From NCBI GenBank assembly GCA_039821645.1, contig JBCBNU010000002.1:1-64000 (forward strand): a DNA stretch of 64,000 nt, read 5' to 3'. The notes under the pieces are model-generated. The model ran no database searches. It was not told where the DNA came from and saw only the letters and a program-made list of their open reading frames with translations. Positions 35,148 through 43,369 of this stretch are shown here, piece after piece (positions within the stretch are counted from its first letter, which is position 1; every line of letters begins with the position of its first letter). The translations under genes and the position numbers were made by a program. Source of the DNA: CALBPI01 sp039821645. Its GTDB lineage: Bacteria > Pseudomonadota > Gammaproteobacteria > Steroidobacterales > Woeseiaceae.

Positions 35148-35659
35148 GCTTGACCCTCTCGTTTTCGGGTCTTGGTCACTTGCTGCAACCACTGCTCACA
35201 AGCGTTGCCGAGCGCATCGACTCCAGTCGCGTCGAGTGGTGGTGTTGAAGCGCGATACACGCCATCTATCAGGAGACTTGCGGGCAGCTCCGAGAATAGT
35301 CCCGTATCGCTGGGATCAAGGAGGCGGCGCCATGCATCGCCGACTGGCGCAGCAGCCTCGTTCCGTCCGTGAACCGCAATCGCGACGCGGCGAAGCCACT
35401 CGCTGAGGTCTGCCAGAAGCTGATGATCGTTGTTTTGTTCGTGCCAGCGATCGACACAGGCCCGAAGGTGCGAACGCGCAAGACGTCGCAACGCGCCGCT
35501 GCGGTACCAATACACAGACAGTACCGCGATAGCGACCACCAAGACGCTGCCAACAACCCACCAGCCGGGCCCCAAAGGCCACCAACCGATCGGCGTCGGC
35601 TCATGAATGTCACGCAACCCCAACGCATCCAACGTGGGCTGAGTCTGCGCCCAAATCAA
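35144..35659 (-). CDS. DUF4381 protein of the Bat operon
   Basis: A 171-residue protein with one transmembrane helix (about 28-50, GPGWWVVGSVLVVAIAVLSVYW) preceded by LRDIHEPTPIGWWP, the typical opening of DUF4381, and a soluble helical C-terminal part. This family is found almost only between DUF58 and BatA genes, as here. Its function is unknown. It overlaps the DUF58 gene upstream by 4 bases and the BatA gene downstream by 4 bases. Confidence 0.85.
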   Translation of the reverse strand: MIWAQTQPTLDALGLRDIHEPTPIGWWPLGPGWWVVGSVLVVAIAVLSVYWYRSGALRRLARSHLRACVDRWHEQNNDHQLLADLSEWLRRVAIAVHGRNEAAAPVGDAWRRLLDPSDTGLFSELPASLLIDGVYRASTPPLDATGVDALGNACEQWLQQVTKTRKREGQA

Positions 35660-36573
35660 CGCACGCTCCCGGTCATTTTCTGCAAGCTGGCGAGTGCGGT
35701 ATCTTCAGTGCTGATCAGTCGCATACTCGCACCGGCACCCCGGCATATCGCCTCTATCGTCGCGACGCGCGCGTCGAACCTCTCCTTCCAGCGCTTCGCA
35801 TGGGCACCGCCGGTGTCCACTTCCAGCCGCGTGCCGTTAACCATTACCGGGTAGACCCCGGCCGGTGGTAGTTCCCGTTCCAGCGGATCGTAAACAAAAC
35901 AGATCATCAGGTTATTGTGTGCCGCCAGGGCGCGCAGGTGGGCGGCACAAACATCATCAAAACCGGAGAAGTCGCTGATCATTGCTACGAGGCTGCCCGG
36001 ATGCGCAACGCGCCGAAGACCGGCGAGCGTTCTTTGCAAGTTCGGTCGAGGTGCATCTCGTACGGGGGCTTGCAACGCCTCCAACTGATGAATCATTCGC
36101 AGGATGGCGCGTTTGCCGAGCAGAGGGCGCAACTCAACACGCGACAAATCGTTGAAGAGAAATCCGCCCAGTCGGTCACCACGTTGGATCGCACACCAAC
36201 CGAGCAGGGCCGCGAGTCGCGCCGCCTGGACTGACTTGAAGACGCCCCGGGTGGCGAAGTGCATCGTGTGCCGTTGATCGACCCAGCAAAACACCGGGCG
36301 TTCGCGCTCTTCCCTGAACAGTTTGGTGTACGCCCGACCCGTTCGCGCAGTAACGCGCCAGTCGATGCTGCGCGGGTCATCACCCGGTTGATAAAGTCGA
36401 GTCTCGTCGAACTCCATGCCTCGGCCTTTGAAGTGCGACAGATACTGGCCACCCTTTCGCGCGCGTACCCGCAACGCCTGGAGTGACAGTGCACGCGCAT
36501 CGTGTCTAAGCGCAATCAAATCACTCTGGCGAACCTCAACACGCGAGGACAGGTTGTCGGACGCAACGGCCAT
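35656..36573 (-). CDS. DUF58 protein
   Basis: A 305-residue protein with the DUF58 signature GRGMEFDETRLYQPGDDPRS, followed by IDWRVTARTGRAYTKLFREE. It has no transmembrane helix. DUF58 is a VWA-like domain found as the partner gene of MoxR ATPases, and the two proteins probably form a complex that matures or loads a client. It starts 15 bases after the moxR stop codon and overlaps the DUF4381 gene by 4 bases. Confidence 0.9.
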   Translation of the reverse strand: MAVASDNLSSRVEVRQSDLIALRHDARALSLQALRVRARKGGQYLSHFKGRGMEFDETRLYQPGDDPRSIDWRVTARTGRAYTKLFREERERPVFCWVDQRHTMHFATRGVFKSVQAARLAALLGWCAIQRGDRLGGFLFNDLSRVELRPLLGKRAILRMIHQLEALQAPVRDAPRPNLQRTLAGLRRVAHPGSLVAMISDFSGFDDVCAAHLRALAAHNNLMICFVYDPLERELPPAGVYPVMVNGTRLEVDTGGAHAKRWKERFDARVATIEAICRGAGASMRLISTEDTALASLQKMTGSVR

Positions 36574-36588
36574 TGGACGGAAAACCCG

Positions 36589-37557
36589 TCAGGGAACCCC
36601 AACGCCAGCCACGATACCGGCAACGAACTGATCGGCATCCATGCCGTCGGCCTCGGCTTCGAAGCTCAGAATAATACGGTGCCGCAAGACGTCAGCGACG
36701 ACCGCCTGAACATCGTCCGGACCTACGTAGTCGCGACCTTGCAGCCACGCATGCGCACGCGCTGTGCGGTCGAGCGCGATACTGGCACGGGGACTAGCCC
36801 CAAACTGTACGGCGCTGGCAAGACTCGCGTCGACGGTCGAAGGGTCTCGCGTCGCCACAACAAGATTGATGATGTAGCGCTCGACTTCCTCCGCCAGATG
36901 CAAACCCAGCACCTGCTGTCGCGCCGCAAGAATCGCGTCCTGCGAAATTCTGCGCTCGGGCGTGAAGTGTTCTTCGCCTTTGCGCAGCGCTTCACCACGA
37001 TTCAGTCGTAGGATTCGCTGCTCATCATCTGCGCTCGGGTAGTGAACACTGACGTGCAAAAGGAATCGGTCTAGCTGGGCTTCCGGTAGCGGGTAGGTGC
37101 CCTCCTGTTCGATCGGGTTCTGTGTCGCCATCACCATAAACAGATCCGGCAAGGGATAGGTACGCTTGCCAACGGTGATCTGTCGCTCCTCCATCGCCTC
37201 CAGCAATGCTGACTGGACTTTCGCTGGCGCGCGGTTGATCTCATCCGCCAACACAAGGTTGTGGAACAGGGGGCCGCGGCGGAAGCGGAACGAGCCATCT
37301 TCCGGGCGGTATATTTCTGTTCCTGTGAGGTCGGCGGGCAACAGATCAGGCGTGAATTGGAGTCGATGGAAGTCACCATCGACGCTGTCGCTCAGCACTT
37401 TGATCGCGCGTGTCTTTGCGAGCCCAGGTGCGCCTTCAACCAAGAGGTGACCGTCGCAAAGCAGTGCGATCAGCATACGGTTGACGAGATGGGGCTGGCC
37501 GATGACCAGCTGACCGATGTGTTGCTGGAGTAGTTGGAATTGCTGGTTGGGGCTCAC
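36589..37557 (-). CDS. MoxR-family AAA+ ATPase
   Basis: A 322-residue AAA+ ATPase. Walker A is EGAPGLAKTRAI, Walker B is LVLADEINRAP followed by KVQSALLEAMEERQITVG, and sensor and lid residues follow. These are the marks of the MoxR group, chaperone-like ATPases that act with VWA proteins. The gene opens the Bat operon. It begins with a GTG at 37557 preceded by GGAG about 11 bases upstream. The 142-base gap before it, shared with the divergent lipoprotein gene, must hold the promoters. Confidence 0.92.
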   Translation of the reverse strand: MSPNQQFQLLQQHIGQLVIGQPHLVNRMLIALLCDGHLLVEGAPGLAKTRAIKVLSDSVDGDFHRLQFTPDLLPADLTGTEIYRPEDGSFRFRRGPLFHNLVLADEINRAPAKVQSALLEAMEERQITVGKRTYPLPDLFMVMATQNPIEQEGTYPLPEAQLDRFLLHVSVHYPSADDEQRILRLNRGEALRKGEEHFTPERRISQDAILAARQQVLGLHLAEEVERYIINLVVATRDPSTVDASLASAVQFGASPRASIALDRTARAHAWLQGRDYVGPDDVQAVVADVLRHRIILSFEAEADGMDADQFVAGIVAGVGVP

Positions 37558-37699
37558 AGTACTTCACGCTCCGTTGGCGTCGGCCTAGTCACAAAGCCAA
37601 AAAGTGTAGAGGATCAACGGCTCCGGCGACATACCCGCAGGTGCATTCGCCTCCCGCAGTCGCTACTCTCGGCGATTCATACACCCTAGCAGGCCGTCT

Positions 37700-38254
37700 A
37701 TGCGCCGATTCGTTCTCTTTCCGTTCCTGCTCTCGGCAGCAACCGCCTGTGGCGGCGAGCCAGAATCAGATCTGTTGATCGAGGCGCAGGCCACGTCGAT
37801 CGAATCCTGTACGGCCGCTCCTCAAACACTTCGCGGTGAGTTGTTTGGCGCTTTGCATGGCGCGTTGAGTGCACGCGCAGAGCCTTCGATTTGCGCGGGG
37901 AGTCGACGACCGAAGGGCGGCGTGCGATTGCGTTACCGAAGCGAGGCGAATGAATCGCTCCCAGAGACACTGATCATTCTCGGTATCGACTCAGTAGAAC
38001 CGGGCAAAACCGCCACCGCTCTGCGAACCACCGTGACGATGATCGACGAGACCAACCAACGCTTTTTCTCAACGGCTGATCAAGCGCACTGTTTCGCCGA
38101 CATCACGGACCACGACGTCCTGCATGAAAACGTTCGCAGCGTTGTCACCGGCGTTCTCTGGTGTACCGCTGCCATCGCGGCGGTTAGTGGTGAGGGGAGT
38201 ATCCGAATCCGTGATCTCGAGTTTCAAAGCGTCATCGACTGGAAAGGCTCATGA
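37700..38254 (+). CDS. Predicted lipoprotein of unknown function
   Basis: A 184-residue protein with a signal sequence ending in AATACGG, a lipobox with Cys17. The mature part contains several Cys residues and looks beta-rich; I see no recognised domain. It precedes the DUF192 gene and overlaps it by 4 bases (ATGA), so the two are probably made together and both are exported. Function unknown. Confidence 0.65.
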   Translation: MRRFVLFPFLLSAATACGGEPESDLLIEAQATSIESCTAAPQTLRGELFGALHGALSARAEPSICAGSRRPKGGVRLRYRSEANESLPETLIILGIDSVEPGKTATALRTTVTMIDETNQRFFSTADQAHCFADITDHDVLHENVRSVVTGVLWCTAAIAAVSGEGSIRIRDLEFQSVIDWKGS

Positions 38255-38730
38255 AGTCTGCACTTCGCGCATTTGTACTGACGTGGCTCAGCGTATCGGC
38301 ACTAGCTCTGGATCTTCCCGAGCGACCCATCGATTTTGATCGACTGCGTTCCGAGTTCGATGCGGTCAGCGTGATCGTCGAGGGCCGCGTGACCTGCGTG
38401 TTGATCGACGCTCTGATTGCAGACACCCGAGAAAAGCAACGTCGTGGACTGATGTGGGTGCAATCAATGCCGCTCGACGCCGGGATGATATTCGACAACT
38501 CGCCTGCGCGACAGGTCTCTATGTGGATGAAGAACACACTCATCCCACTGGACATTCTTTTTATCGACCGCAAAGGTCGAGTCATTAATATCGAGCGCAA
38601 CAATGAGCCGCTGGCACTCTCGACGATCGCCTCGGACGCCCCCGCACGCTACACACTTGAGTTAAATGGGGGCCGTGCCGAGTCTCTCGGACTAAAACGC
38701 GGCTCTCATGTGTGGGTCGAATCCCTCTAG
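38251..38730 (+). CDS. DUF192 family exported protein
   Basis: A 159-residue protein with an N-terminal signal peptide and a DUF192 domain. Family marks are TREKQRRGLMWVQSMPLDAGMIF and MWMKNTLIPLDILFID, then ARYTLELNGGRAE near the end. Such proteins are short and beta-rich, found in many bacteria and archaea, and have no proven function. It overlaps the lipoprotein gene by 4 bases and ends 3 bases before the convergent gene, with no terminator seen. Confidence 0.86.
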   Translation: MKSALRAFVLTWLSVSALALDLPERPIDFDRLRSEFDAVSVIVEGRVTCVLIDALIADTREKQRRGLMWVQSMPLDAGMIFDNSPARQVSMWMKNTLIPLDILFIDRKGRVINIERNNEPLALSTIASDAPARYTLELNGGRAESLGLKRGSHVWVESL

Positions 38731-38733
38731 CGT

Positions 38734-39348
38734 TCACTCGATGCGCTTCACCCGAATAGTGCGGTTAGATCCCTCGACCTTCAGCCGGTAGCTGCTGAAT
38801 GCACGCCTGCGAATCGTGACTTTGGGATTCGCGGGTCCCTGGTGACGCCAGCGCCCCGGCTGCGTTTGCTGCCACACCTGGCCGTTCTCGAGGTAAAACT
38901 TTGTATTTCCCCACCAGCCGTCATAATCCTCGACTAGACGCGACTCCAGCTCATCCGCGTTAGCAGTTTCCACTTGCTCGAGACCAAAACGCTCCACCAA
39001 GTCTTCGCTCTCGTCCGACGTGCCTTCAGTCTGCGGCGCTGGACGCGGTTCTGCCGCAGGTGATTGTGCAATAGAGGTGGCATCGGATGGCTCAGTGGGC
39101 GGCTCCAGCGTGATCGGCGCCTCCGGCGAAACAGCGGGGTTAGTCTCTGGAAGTTGCTCTTCTGGCGAAGACGACTCGACAGTGGGCGATGTTGGTTCGC
39201 CGGCGAGTGCGTCGTAGCACTCAACGCGTTCGGCCGGGTCCTCGATAGCCCGACACTTAGCCACGCCTTGCAAGCTTTCGCCGGTATCAGCCTGAGCCTG
39301 CGCGCTCAGGATCATTGATAGAGCCGCTAAGGAAAAGCGTCCAACCAT
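38734..39348 (-). CDS. Exported protein with CRAI...CYDAL motif
   Basis: A 204-residue protein. The signal peptide is followed by KCRAIEDPAERVECYDALAGE, a two-Cys motif found at the mature N-terminus of a set of uncharacterised proteobacterial secreted proteins. A Pro/Glu/Ser-rich linker (about 50-125) leads to a C-terminal part with FYLENGQVWQQTQPGRW and basic strands. The two Cys residues may form a disulfide in the periplasm. The function is unknown. Confidence 0.7.
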   Translation of the reverse strand: MVGRFSLAALSMILSAQAQADTGESLQGVAKCRAIEDPAERVECYDALAGEPTSPTVESSSPEEQLPETNPAVSPEAPITLEPPTEPSDATSIAQSPAAEPRPAPQTEGTSDESEDLVERFGLEQVETANADELESRLVEDYDGWWGNTKFYLENGQVWQQTQPGRWRHQGPANPKVTIRRRAFSSYRLKVEGSNRTIRVKRIE

Positions 39349-39431
39349 GATGAAACACTCCAGAACATATTCAGGGCGCCGAGTGTAACCGGAACGCTAC
39401 AGAACGTCTCGCCGACGCTGTGTGTTTTTAG

Positions 39432-39450
39432 CAACAAGCGGGGCTTGTTG
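39432..39450. promoter_or_regulatory. Perfect inverted repeat, possible operator
   Basis: CAACAAGC and GCTTGTTG form an exact 8-bp inverted repeat around GGG. It has no T run on either side in a terminator position. It lies about 82 bases upstream of the start codon of the gene at 38734-39348 and 220 bases before the TonB receptor promoter, a position that would fit a regulator binding site. The protein that binds it is unknown. Confidence 0.4.
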
Positions 39451-39670
39451 TTGTGAATTTGCGCATTTCCCATTCGTTCCCGCTGTCTACAAACGCAAAA
39501 AATACCGACTCAATCACGCTTTAATTCAGCGTTTTCACGAACTGCAGATTACGACGAAAAACCCCACTTTTAATTGTTTTTCATGCATTTATACCTAGCG
39601 CGTTCGATTTTTGCTGGGGCGGACCTTGCCGAGCATCCCATAGACAGTGTGCGCTTTTTACAACAGCCCG

Positions 39671-39698
39671 TTGGTAATTCGCGTCACCGTGCTATAGT
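39671..39698 (+). promoter_or_regulatory. Predicted sigma-70 promoter of the TonB receptor gene
   Basis: TTGGTA (39671-39676) and TATAGT (39693-39698) are spaced by 16 bases and lie about 160 bases before the start codon, on the plus strand. The -10 differs from consensus at one position. The expected start is near 39705, giving a long leader that contains the 39770-39787 hairpin. Confidence 0.55.
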
Positions 39699-39860
39699 CC
39701 GGCGCACTCATTCGGAGACGAATGTGTGGGGTGGTAGCAAGGGAAAGCAACAACAATAACGGTCGCGTGAACACCCATCTCGGTGTTTAAGGGGTCCGTC
39801 TTGCAACTGCTCGCATGCCATTTCTTGAGAAATAAAACCCAGTTAGCTCAGGAGGAATTC

Positions 39861-42587
39861 ATGAGTAACACAAACCTTCGCCGCGCAGTGCGCTCGGCTC
39901 TGGCCCTCGGCGCTATTGCCGGTCTGGCTCAGGCGCCGGCTGTCCTCGCGCAGGACGATACCAAGGAGCTTGGAACCCAAGAGGTCACCGGGTCTCGCTT
40001 GTCTCGTGCCGATATCGAAACCGCCGTGCCGATTACCGTTATCGACCGCGAAGATATCGACCTGTCAGGTGACACCACGGTTGCAGAAGTTCTGCAGACG
40101 AGTGTCTTCAACAGCTTCGGCTCGTTCCGCGCAACCTCTGGTTTCGCAAACGGCCAGGCCTCAGTGAACGAAGTCTCACTGCGTGGTCTTGGCTCTAACC
40201 GCACGCTGGTGCTTCTGGACGGCCGCCGCATCTCTGCGACGGGTGGTTCCGGTGGTGCCGCTCAGAACCTGAACCAGATTCCTCTGGCGATGGTAGAGCG
40301 TATCGAGATCCTGCGTGATGGTGCTTCCGCTATTTACGGTTCTGACGCGATCGCTGGCGTAATCAACGTCATCACGCGTCGTGACTACGACGGTCTGTCG
40401 CTGGACTACCAGCAGACATTCCCGGGTGACGGTGGTGACCTGACGCGCGCAGCGGCCACTCTCGGCGTAAGCTCGGCGAAAGGTAACATCTACTTCTCGG
40501 TATCAGCACTGACGGGTCGTCCGCAGTACTACCGTGACGTGGACTACACCGCGAACGCGACCGACTACGACGCCGTATCTTCATTCGGTTTCCCGGCAAC
40601 GGCAGTCGGCGGCGGTACGACCTTCGTCGATCCGCGCTGCCCAGCCGATGTGGGCACCTCAACTGAGTTTCCAAACAGCTACCAGTGGGGTCTGGACGCA
40701 GATTCGAACGTCTTTATTGGCCCCACGGGCCCGGAAGGTGAAAGCGCGTTACGTTGCGGCTACAACTTCGCAGCTGACGTAATTTCGATTCCGCGTACTC
40801 GTGAATACAGCGCGCTGGTTAAAGGTTCTTACGACCTGTCACCGGACGTTCGCCTGAACGCACGTATTTCTGTCAACCAGCTGAACGCTGATACGCGTTT
40901 CGCGGGCACGCCGGTCACCACTCCGTTCCCGACGATTCCTGCGTTCCTCCCTGATGGCGTTACGCCGAACCCGATCAACCCGTGGCAGCAAGCTGGACTT
41001 ACAGAACCTACTGACTTCACGCTGTTGATTCGTACCGTTGCAAACGGCACGCGTGACAACACCGTTGACGAAACCATGATCGACACCTGGTTTGGTCTCG
41101 AAGGCTCTAACGACTGGTTCGATGGCACCTTCAGCTGGCAGGTCAATGCGCAGTTCAACCGTAACCAGACCGCGAACAACACGTTTAACCTGGTGAACAA
41201 AGAGGTTCTCCAGGACCTGCTCGACAACGGTCAACTGGATGTGTTCGGCATCACCCCGGGTGGCCTTGACACCGAACTGCAGCGTACGGCGAACCACACC
41301 GGTACGTACGACGCTGAAATTCACCGTTTGACGCTTGACGGCATCGTTAACTTCGATATGTTCGAAACCCCGTACGGACCGGTTTCATGGGTATTCGGTT
41401 ACGAGTTCAACGACACTGACTTCGATCAGCTGAACGACGTCGAATCCAACCGTGGCGTAATTGCTGGTTCTGCGGGTGGTGACAACATCTCCGAAGGTCG
41501 CGTCAACTACGGCTTCTTCTTCGAAACCGCGGTTCCGGTCCTCGAGACATTCGACGTCACGCTTGCTGGTCGTTACGAAACCTACAACGACGTAGGTATC
41601 GGCGGTCGTTTCACACCTTCTATCGGCCTCGCGTACCGTCCGATCGACAACCTGTTGCTCCGCGGTACCTACAACGAGTCGTTCCGTGCTCCGGCATTCG
41701 ACGAACTGTATGGCAACATCTCCGAAGGCTTCCCGGCTGGCATTGACCAGTACGGCGCAGCGATCGGCGTTGCACCAAACAGCTCTACGCAGTACCGTGC
41801 ACTGACCGGTGGTAACCCGGAGCTGGACGCTGAAGAAGGCAGCAGCTTCACGTTCGGTTTCGTCTACTCGCCGATCGATGGTCTGGATATCGACATCAGC
41901 TACTACAGCGTTGAGTTCGATAACTTCGTTACGACCAACTCGTTGTTCCGTGAGTTCCAGCAGGAGTTCGCCAACAACTGCCCGACCGGTCAGCCCGAGT
42001 CTTGCGTTGCGTTCGGCAGCAGCAGCTTCATTCCGTCGCCGAACGTCAACCGTAACCCGGATGGCTCAGTCGACTTCATCTCGTTGCAGAGCAACAACTT
42101 TGAAGGCGTTGACACCACCGGTATCGACTTGTCTGTTGAATACCGTCTGACAACCGACGCGACCGGCGACTTCACCTTCGGTGTAGAAGCAGCACACGTG
42201 CTGTCTTACGAGCAGCAGATCTTTGCTGATGATCCGGTTGTTGACCTTGCGGGCGAAATCGGTACGCCGGATACGCGTATCAACCCGTACTTCAACTGGC
42301 GCTACGGTGACTTCACCGTTGGTGGTACCGGTCGTTACATTTCTGGTCACGGCGAAAACGTCGGTGGTCAGGAGTTGAACATCGCAAGCCACTTCGAGCT
42401 TGACCTTCAGGCGACCTACAGCCTGCCATGGGATGGCCTCGTGACCGTCGGTATGCAGAACGTACTGGACGAAGAGCCAGAGCAGGCGGGTGAGCTGATC
42501 TACGGTTGGGAACCGTTTGACTTCTCGCTCTACCCCAACGCGATTCTTGGTCCTGTACCGTACGTGCGTTACCAGCAGAACTTCTAA
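39861..42587 (+). CDS. TonB-dependent outer-membrane receptor
   Basis: A 908-residue outer-membrane receptor. The start is ATG 39861 with AGGAGG 5 bases ahead. A signal peptide ends near AVLAQ. The plug domain (about 45-190) includes GSRLSRADIETAVPITVI and a MVERIEILRDGASAIYGSDA segment; the 22-strand barrel fills the rest and ends in Phe (VPYVRYQQNF), the usual OMP terminal signal. Codon use is unlike its neighbours, with strong preference for GGT, CGT, AAC, CTG and GAC, as in highly expressed genes. No substrate can be read from the sequence. A strong terminator follows. The downstream oxygenase gene is of a type often found beside such receptors. Confidence 0.93.
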   Translation: MSNTNLRRAVRSALALGAIAGLAQAPAVLAQDDTKELGTQEVTGSRLSRADIETAVPITVIDREDIDLSGDTTVAEVLQTSVFNSFGSFRATSGFANGQASVNEVSLRGLGSNRTLVLLDGRRISATGGSGGAAQNLNQIPLAMVERIEILRDGASAIYGSDAIAGVINVITRRDYDGLSLDYQQTFPGDGGDLTRAAATLGVSSAKGNIYFSVSALTGRPQYYRDVDYTANATDYDAVSSFGFPATAVGGGTTFVDPRCPADVGTSTEFPNSYQWGLDADSNVFIGPTGPEGESALRCGYNFAADVISIPRTREYSALVKGSYDLSPDVRLNARISVNQLNADTRFAGTPVTTPFPTIPAFLPDGVTPNPINPWQQAGLTEPTDFTLLIRTVANGTRDNTVDETMIDTWFGLEGSNDWFDGTFSWQVNAQFNRNQTANNTFNLVNKEVLQDLLDNGQLDVFGITPGGLDTELQRTANHTGTYDAEIHRLTLDGIVNFDMFETPYGPVSWVFGYEFNDTDFDQLNDVESNRGVIAGSAGGDNISEGRVNYGFFFETAVPVLETFDVTLAGRYETYNDVGIGGRFTPSIGLAYRPIDNLLLRGTYNESFRAPAFDELYGNISEGFPAGIDQYGAAIGVAPNSSTQYRALTGGNPELDAEEGSSFTFGFVYSPIDGLDIDISYYSVEFDNFVTTNSLFREFQQEFANNCPTGQPESCVAFGSSSFIPSPNVNRNPDGSVDFISLQSNNFEGVDTTGIDLSVEYRLTTDATGDFTFGVEAAHVLSYEQQIFADDPVVDLAGEIGTPDTRINPYFNWRYGDFTVGGTGRYISGHGENVGGQELNIASHFELDLQATYSLPWDGLVTVGMQNVLDEEPEQAGELIYGWEPFDFSLYPNAILGPVPYVRYQQNF

Positions 42588-42614
42588 GTTCTGGTCATTG
42601 CATCGCAATGAGGA

Positions 42615-42641
42615 AGCGGGCCTTCGGGCCCGCTTTTTTTT
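42615..42641 (+). terminator. Rho-independent terminator of the TonB receptor gene
   Basis: AGCGGGCC (42615-42622) and GGCCCGCT (42627-42634) form an 8-bp stem with a TTCG tetraloop, followed by a run of eight T residues. It lies 28 bases after the stop codon and is the strongest terminator in the window. Confidence 0.95.
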
Positions 42642-42700
42642 GCCCGGCGTTTGCTCGCAGCAACGCTACAATACGATCAACGCAGTGAGTGATGGTTGGC

Positions 42701-43363
42701 ATGTCAGACTTCGCAATCGAACATCTCTTCGCCACGCCGATGGCCGCGGTCAGCTACGAGCGCTCAGAGACACTAAACCCTCAGCTGAAAGCGCGAATTC
42801 TGGAGATGGAAGCCGAGGGTGATCGCCATCGTGACGCGGTAAAACGCGAATCACAGGGCGGACCGCTGTTCGAGAGTAACTTCGATCTCTTCAAGATCGA
42901 TGATCCGCTGTTTCAAGAACTCGCCGCGTTTTGCCATCGAGCAGTATCCAGCGTCGTGGTACAGCTCAGCCACATGGACGAGCGCCTTTTCAGGAGTCTC
43001 GAGTTTCACTATGACGCCTGGTTTCATGTCTCGAGGAAGCACGCCTTCCAGGGGCTTCATAATCACCAGAACGCAAGCTGGTCAGGAATCTACTGTGTCG
43101 ATCCAGGCGATGCCGACCCCAGACAGCCCATGAGTGGGATGGTCCGGTTTCACGACCCGCGGCCCAATATTCTGATGTATGCCGATGGCGGGAATGAACA
43201 TCTCAATGAACAAGTCCGCTACGGCTGTGTGGATCTGGCACACCAACCGGGGAGACTCACCATTTTTCCGTCCTACCTGATGCACGAGATATTCCCGTAC
43301 ACGGGAGACAGGCCGAGAATCGTTGTGGCGTTTAATTGCTCAATCCGCCCGCCGGCAACTTGA
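42701..43363 (+). CDS. Putative 2OG-Fe(II) oxygenase (TIGR02466 type)
   Basis: A 220-residue protein. The central HNHQNASWSGIYCVDPGD and the C-terminal GRLTIFPSYLMHEIFPY followed by RIVVAFN give the spaced His residues and Arg expected of a jelly-roll iron/2-oxoglutarate enzyme. This fits the TIGR02466 family, which is often found near large TonB-dependent receptors in gammaproteobacteria and Caulobacter relatives. The reaction is unknown. An ATG at 42692 and a GTG at 42689 are alternative starts; none has a clear Shine-Dalgarno sequence. The receptor terminator lies between, so it must have its own promoter or depend on read-through. Confidence 0.78.
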   Translation: MSDFAIEHLFATPMAAVSYERSETLNPQLKARILEMEAEGDRHRDAVKRESQGGPLFESNFDLFKIDDPLFQELAAFCHRAVSSVVVQLSHMDERLFRSLEFHYDAWFHVSRKHAFQGLHNHQNASWSGIYCVDPGDADPRQPMSGMVRFHDPRPNILMYADGGNEHLNEQVRYGCVDLAHQPGRLTIFPSYLMHEIFPYTGDRPRIVVAFNCSIRPPAT

Positions 43364-43369
43364 CCGCCG

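Larger units (their letters stand above)
39349..39860. other. 512-base gene-free regulatory region before the TonB receptor
   Basis: This region, notably richer in A and T than its surroundings, holds no convincing gene. It contains a perfect 8-bp inverted repeat (39432-39450), a sigma-70-type promoter (39671-39698), a leader hairpin at 39770-39787 (AACACC/GGTGTT) and the strong ribosome binding site AGGAGG just before the ATG at 39861. Promoters for the opposite-strand gene at 38734-39348 must also lie here but were not identified. Confidence 0.6.

Noticed and set aside
39574..39759. A 61-codon plus-strand frame before the TonB receptor
   Set aside because: It covers the best promoter (39671-39698), lacks a ribosome site and has unremarkable codon use.
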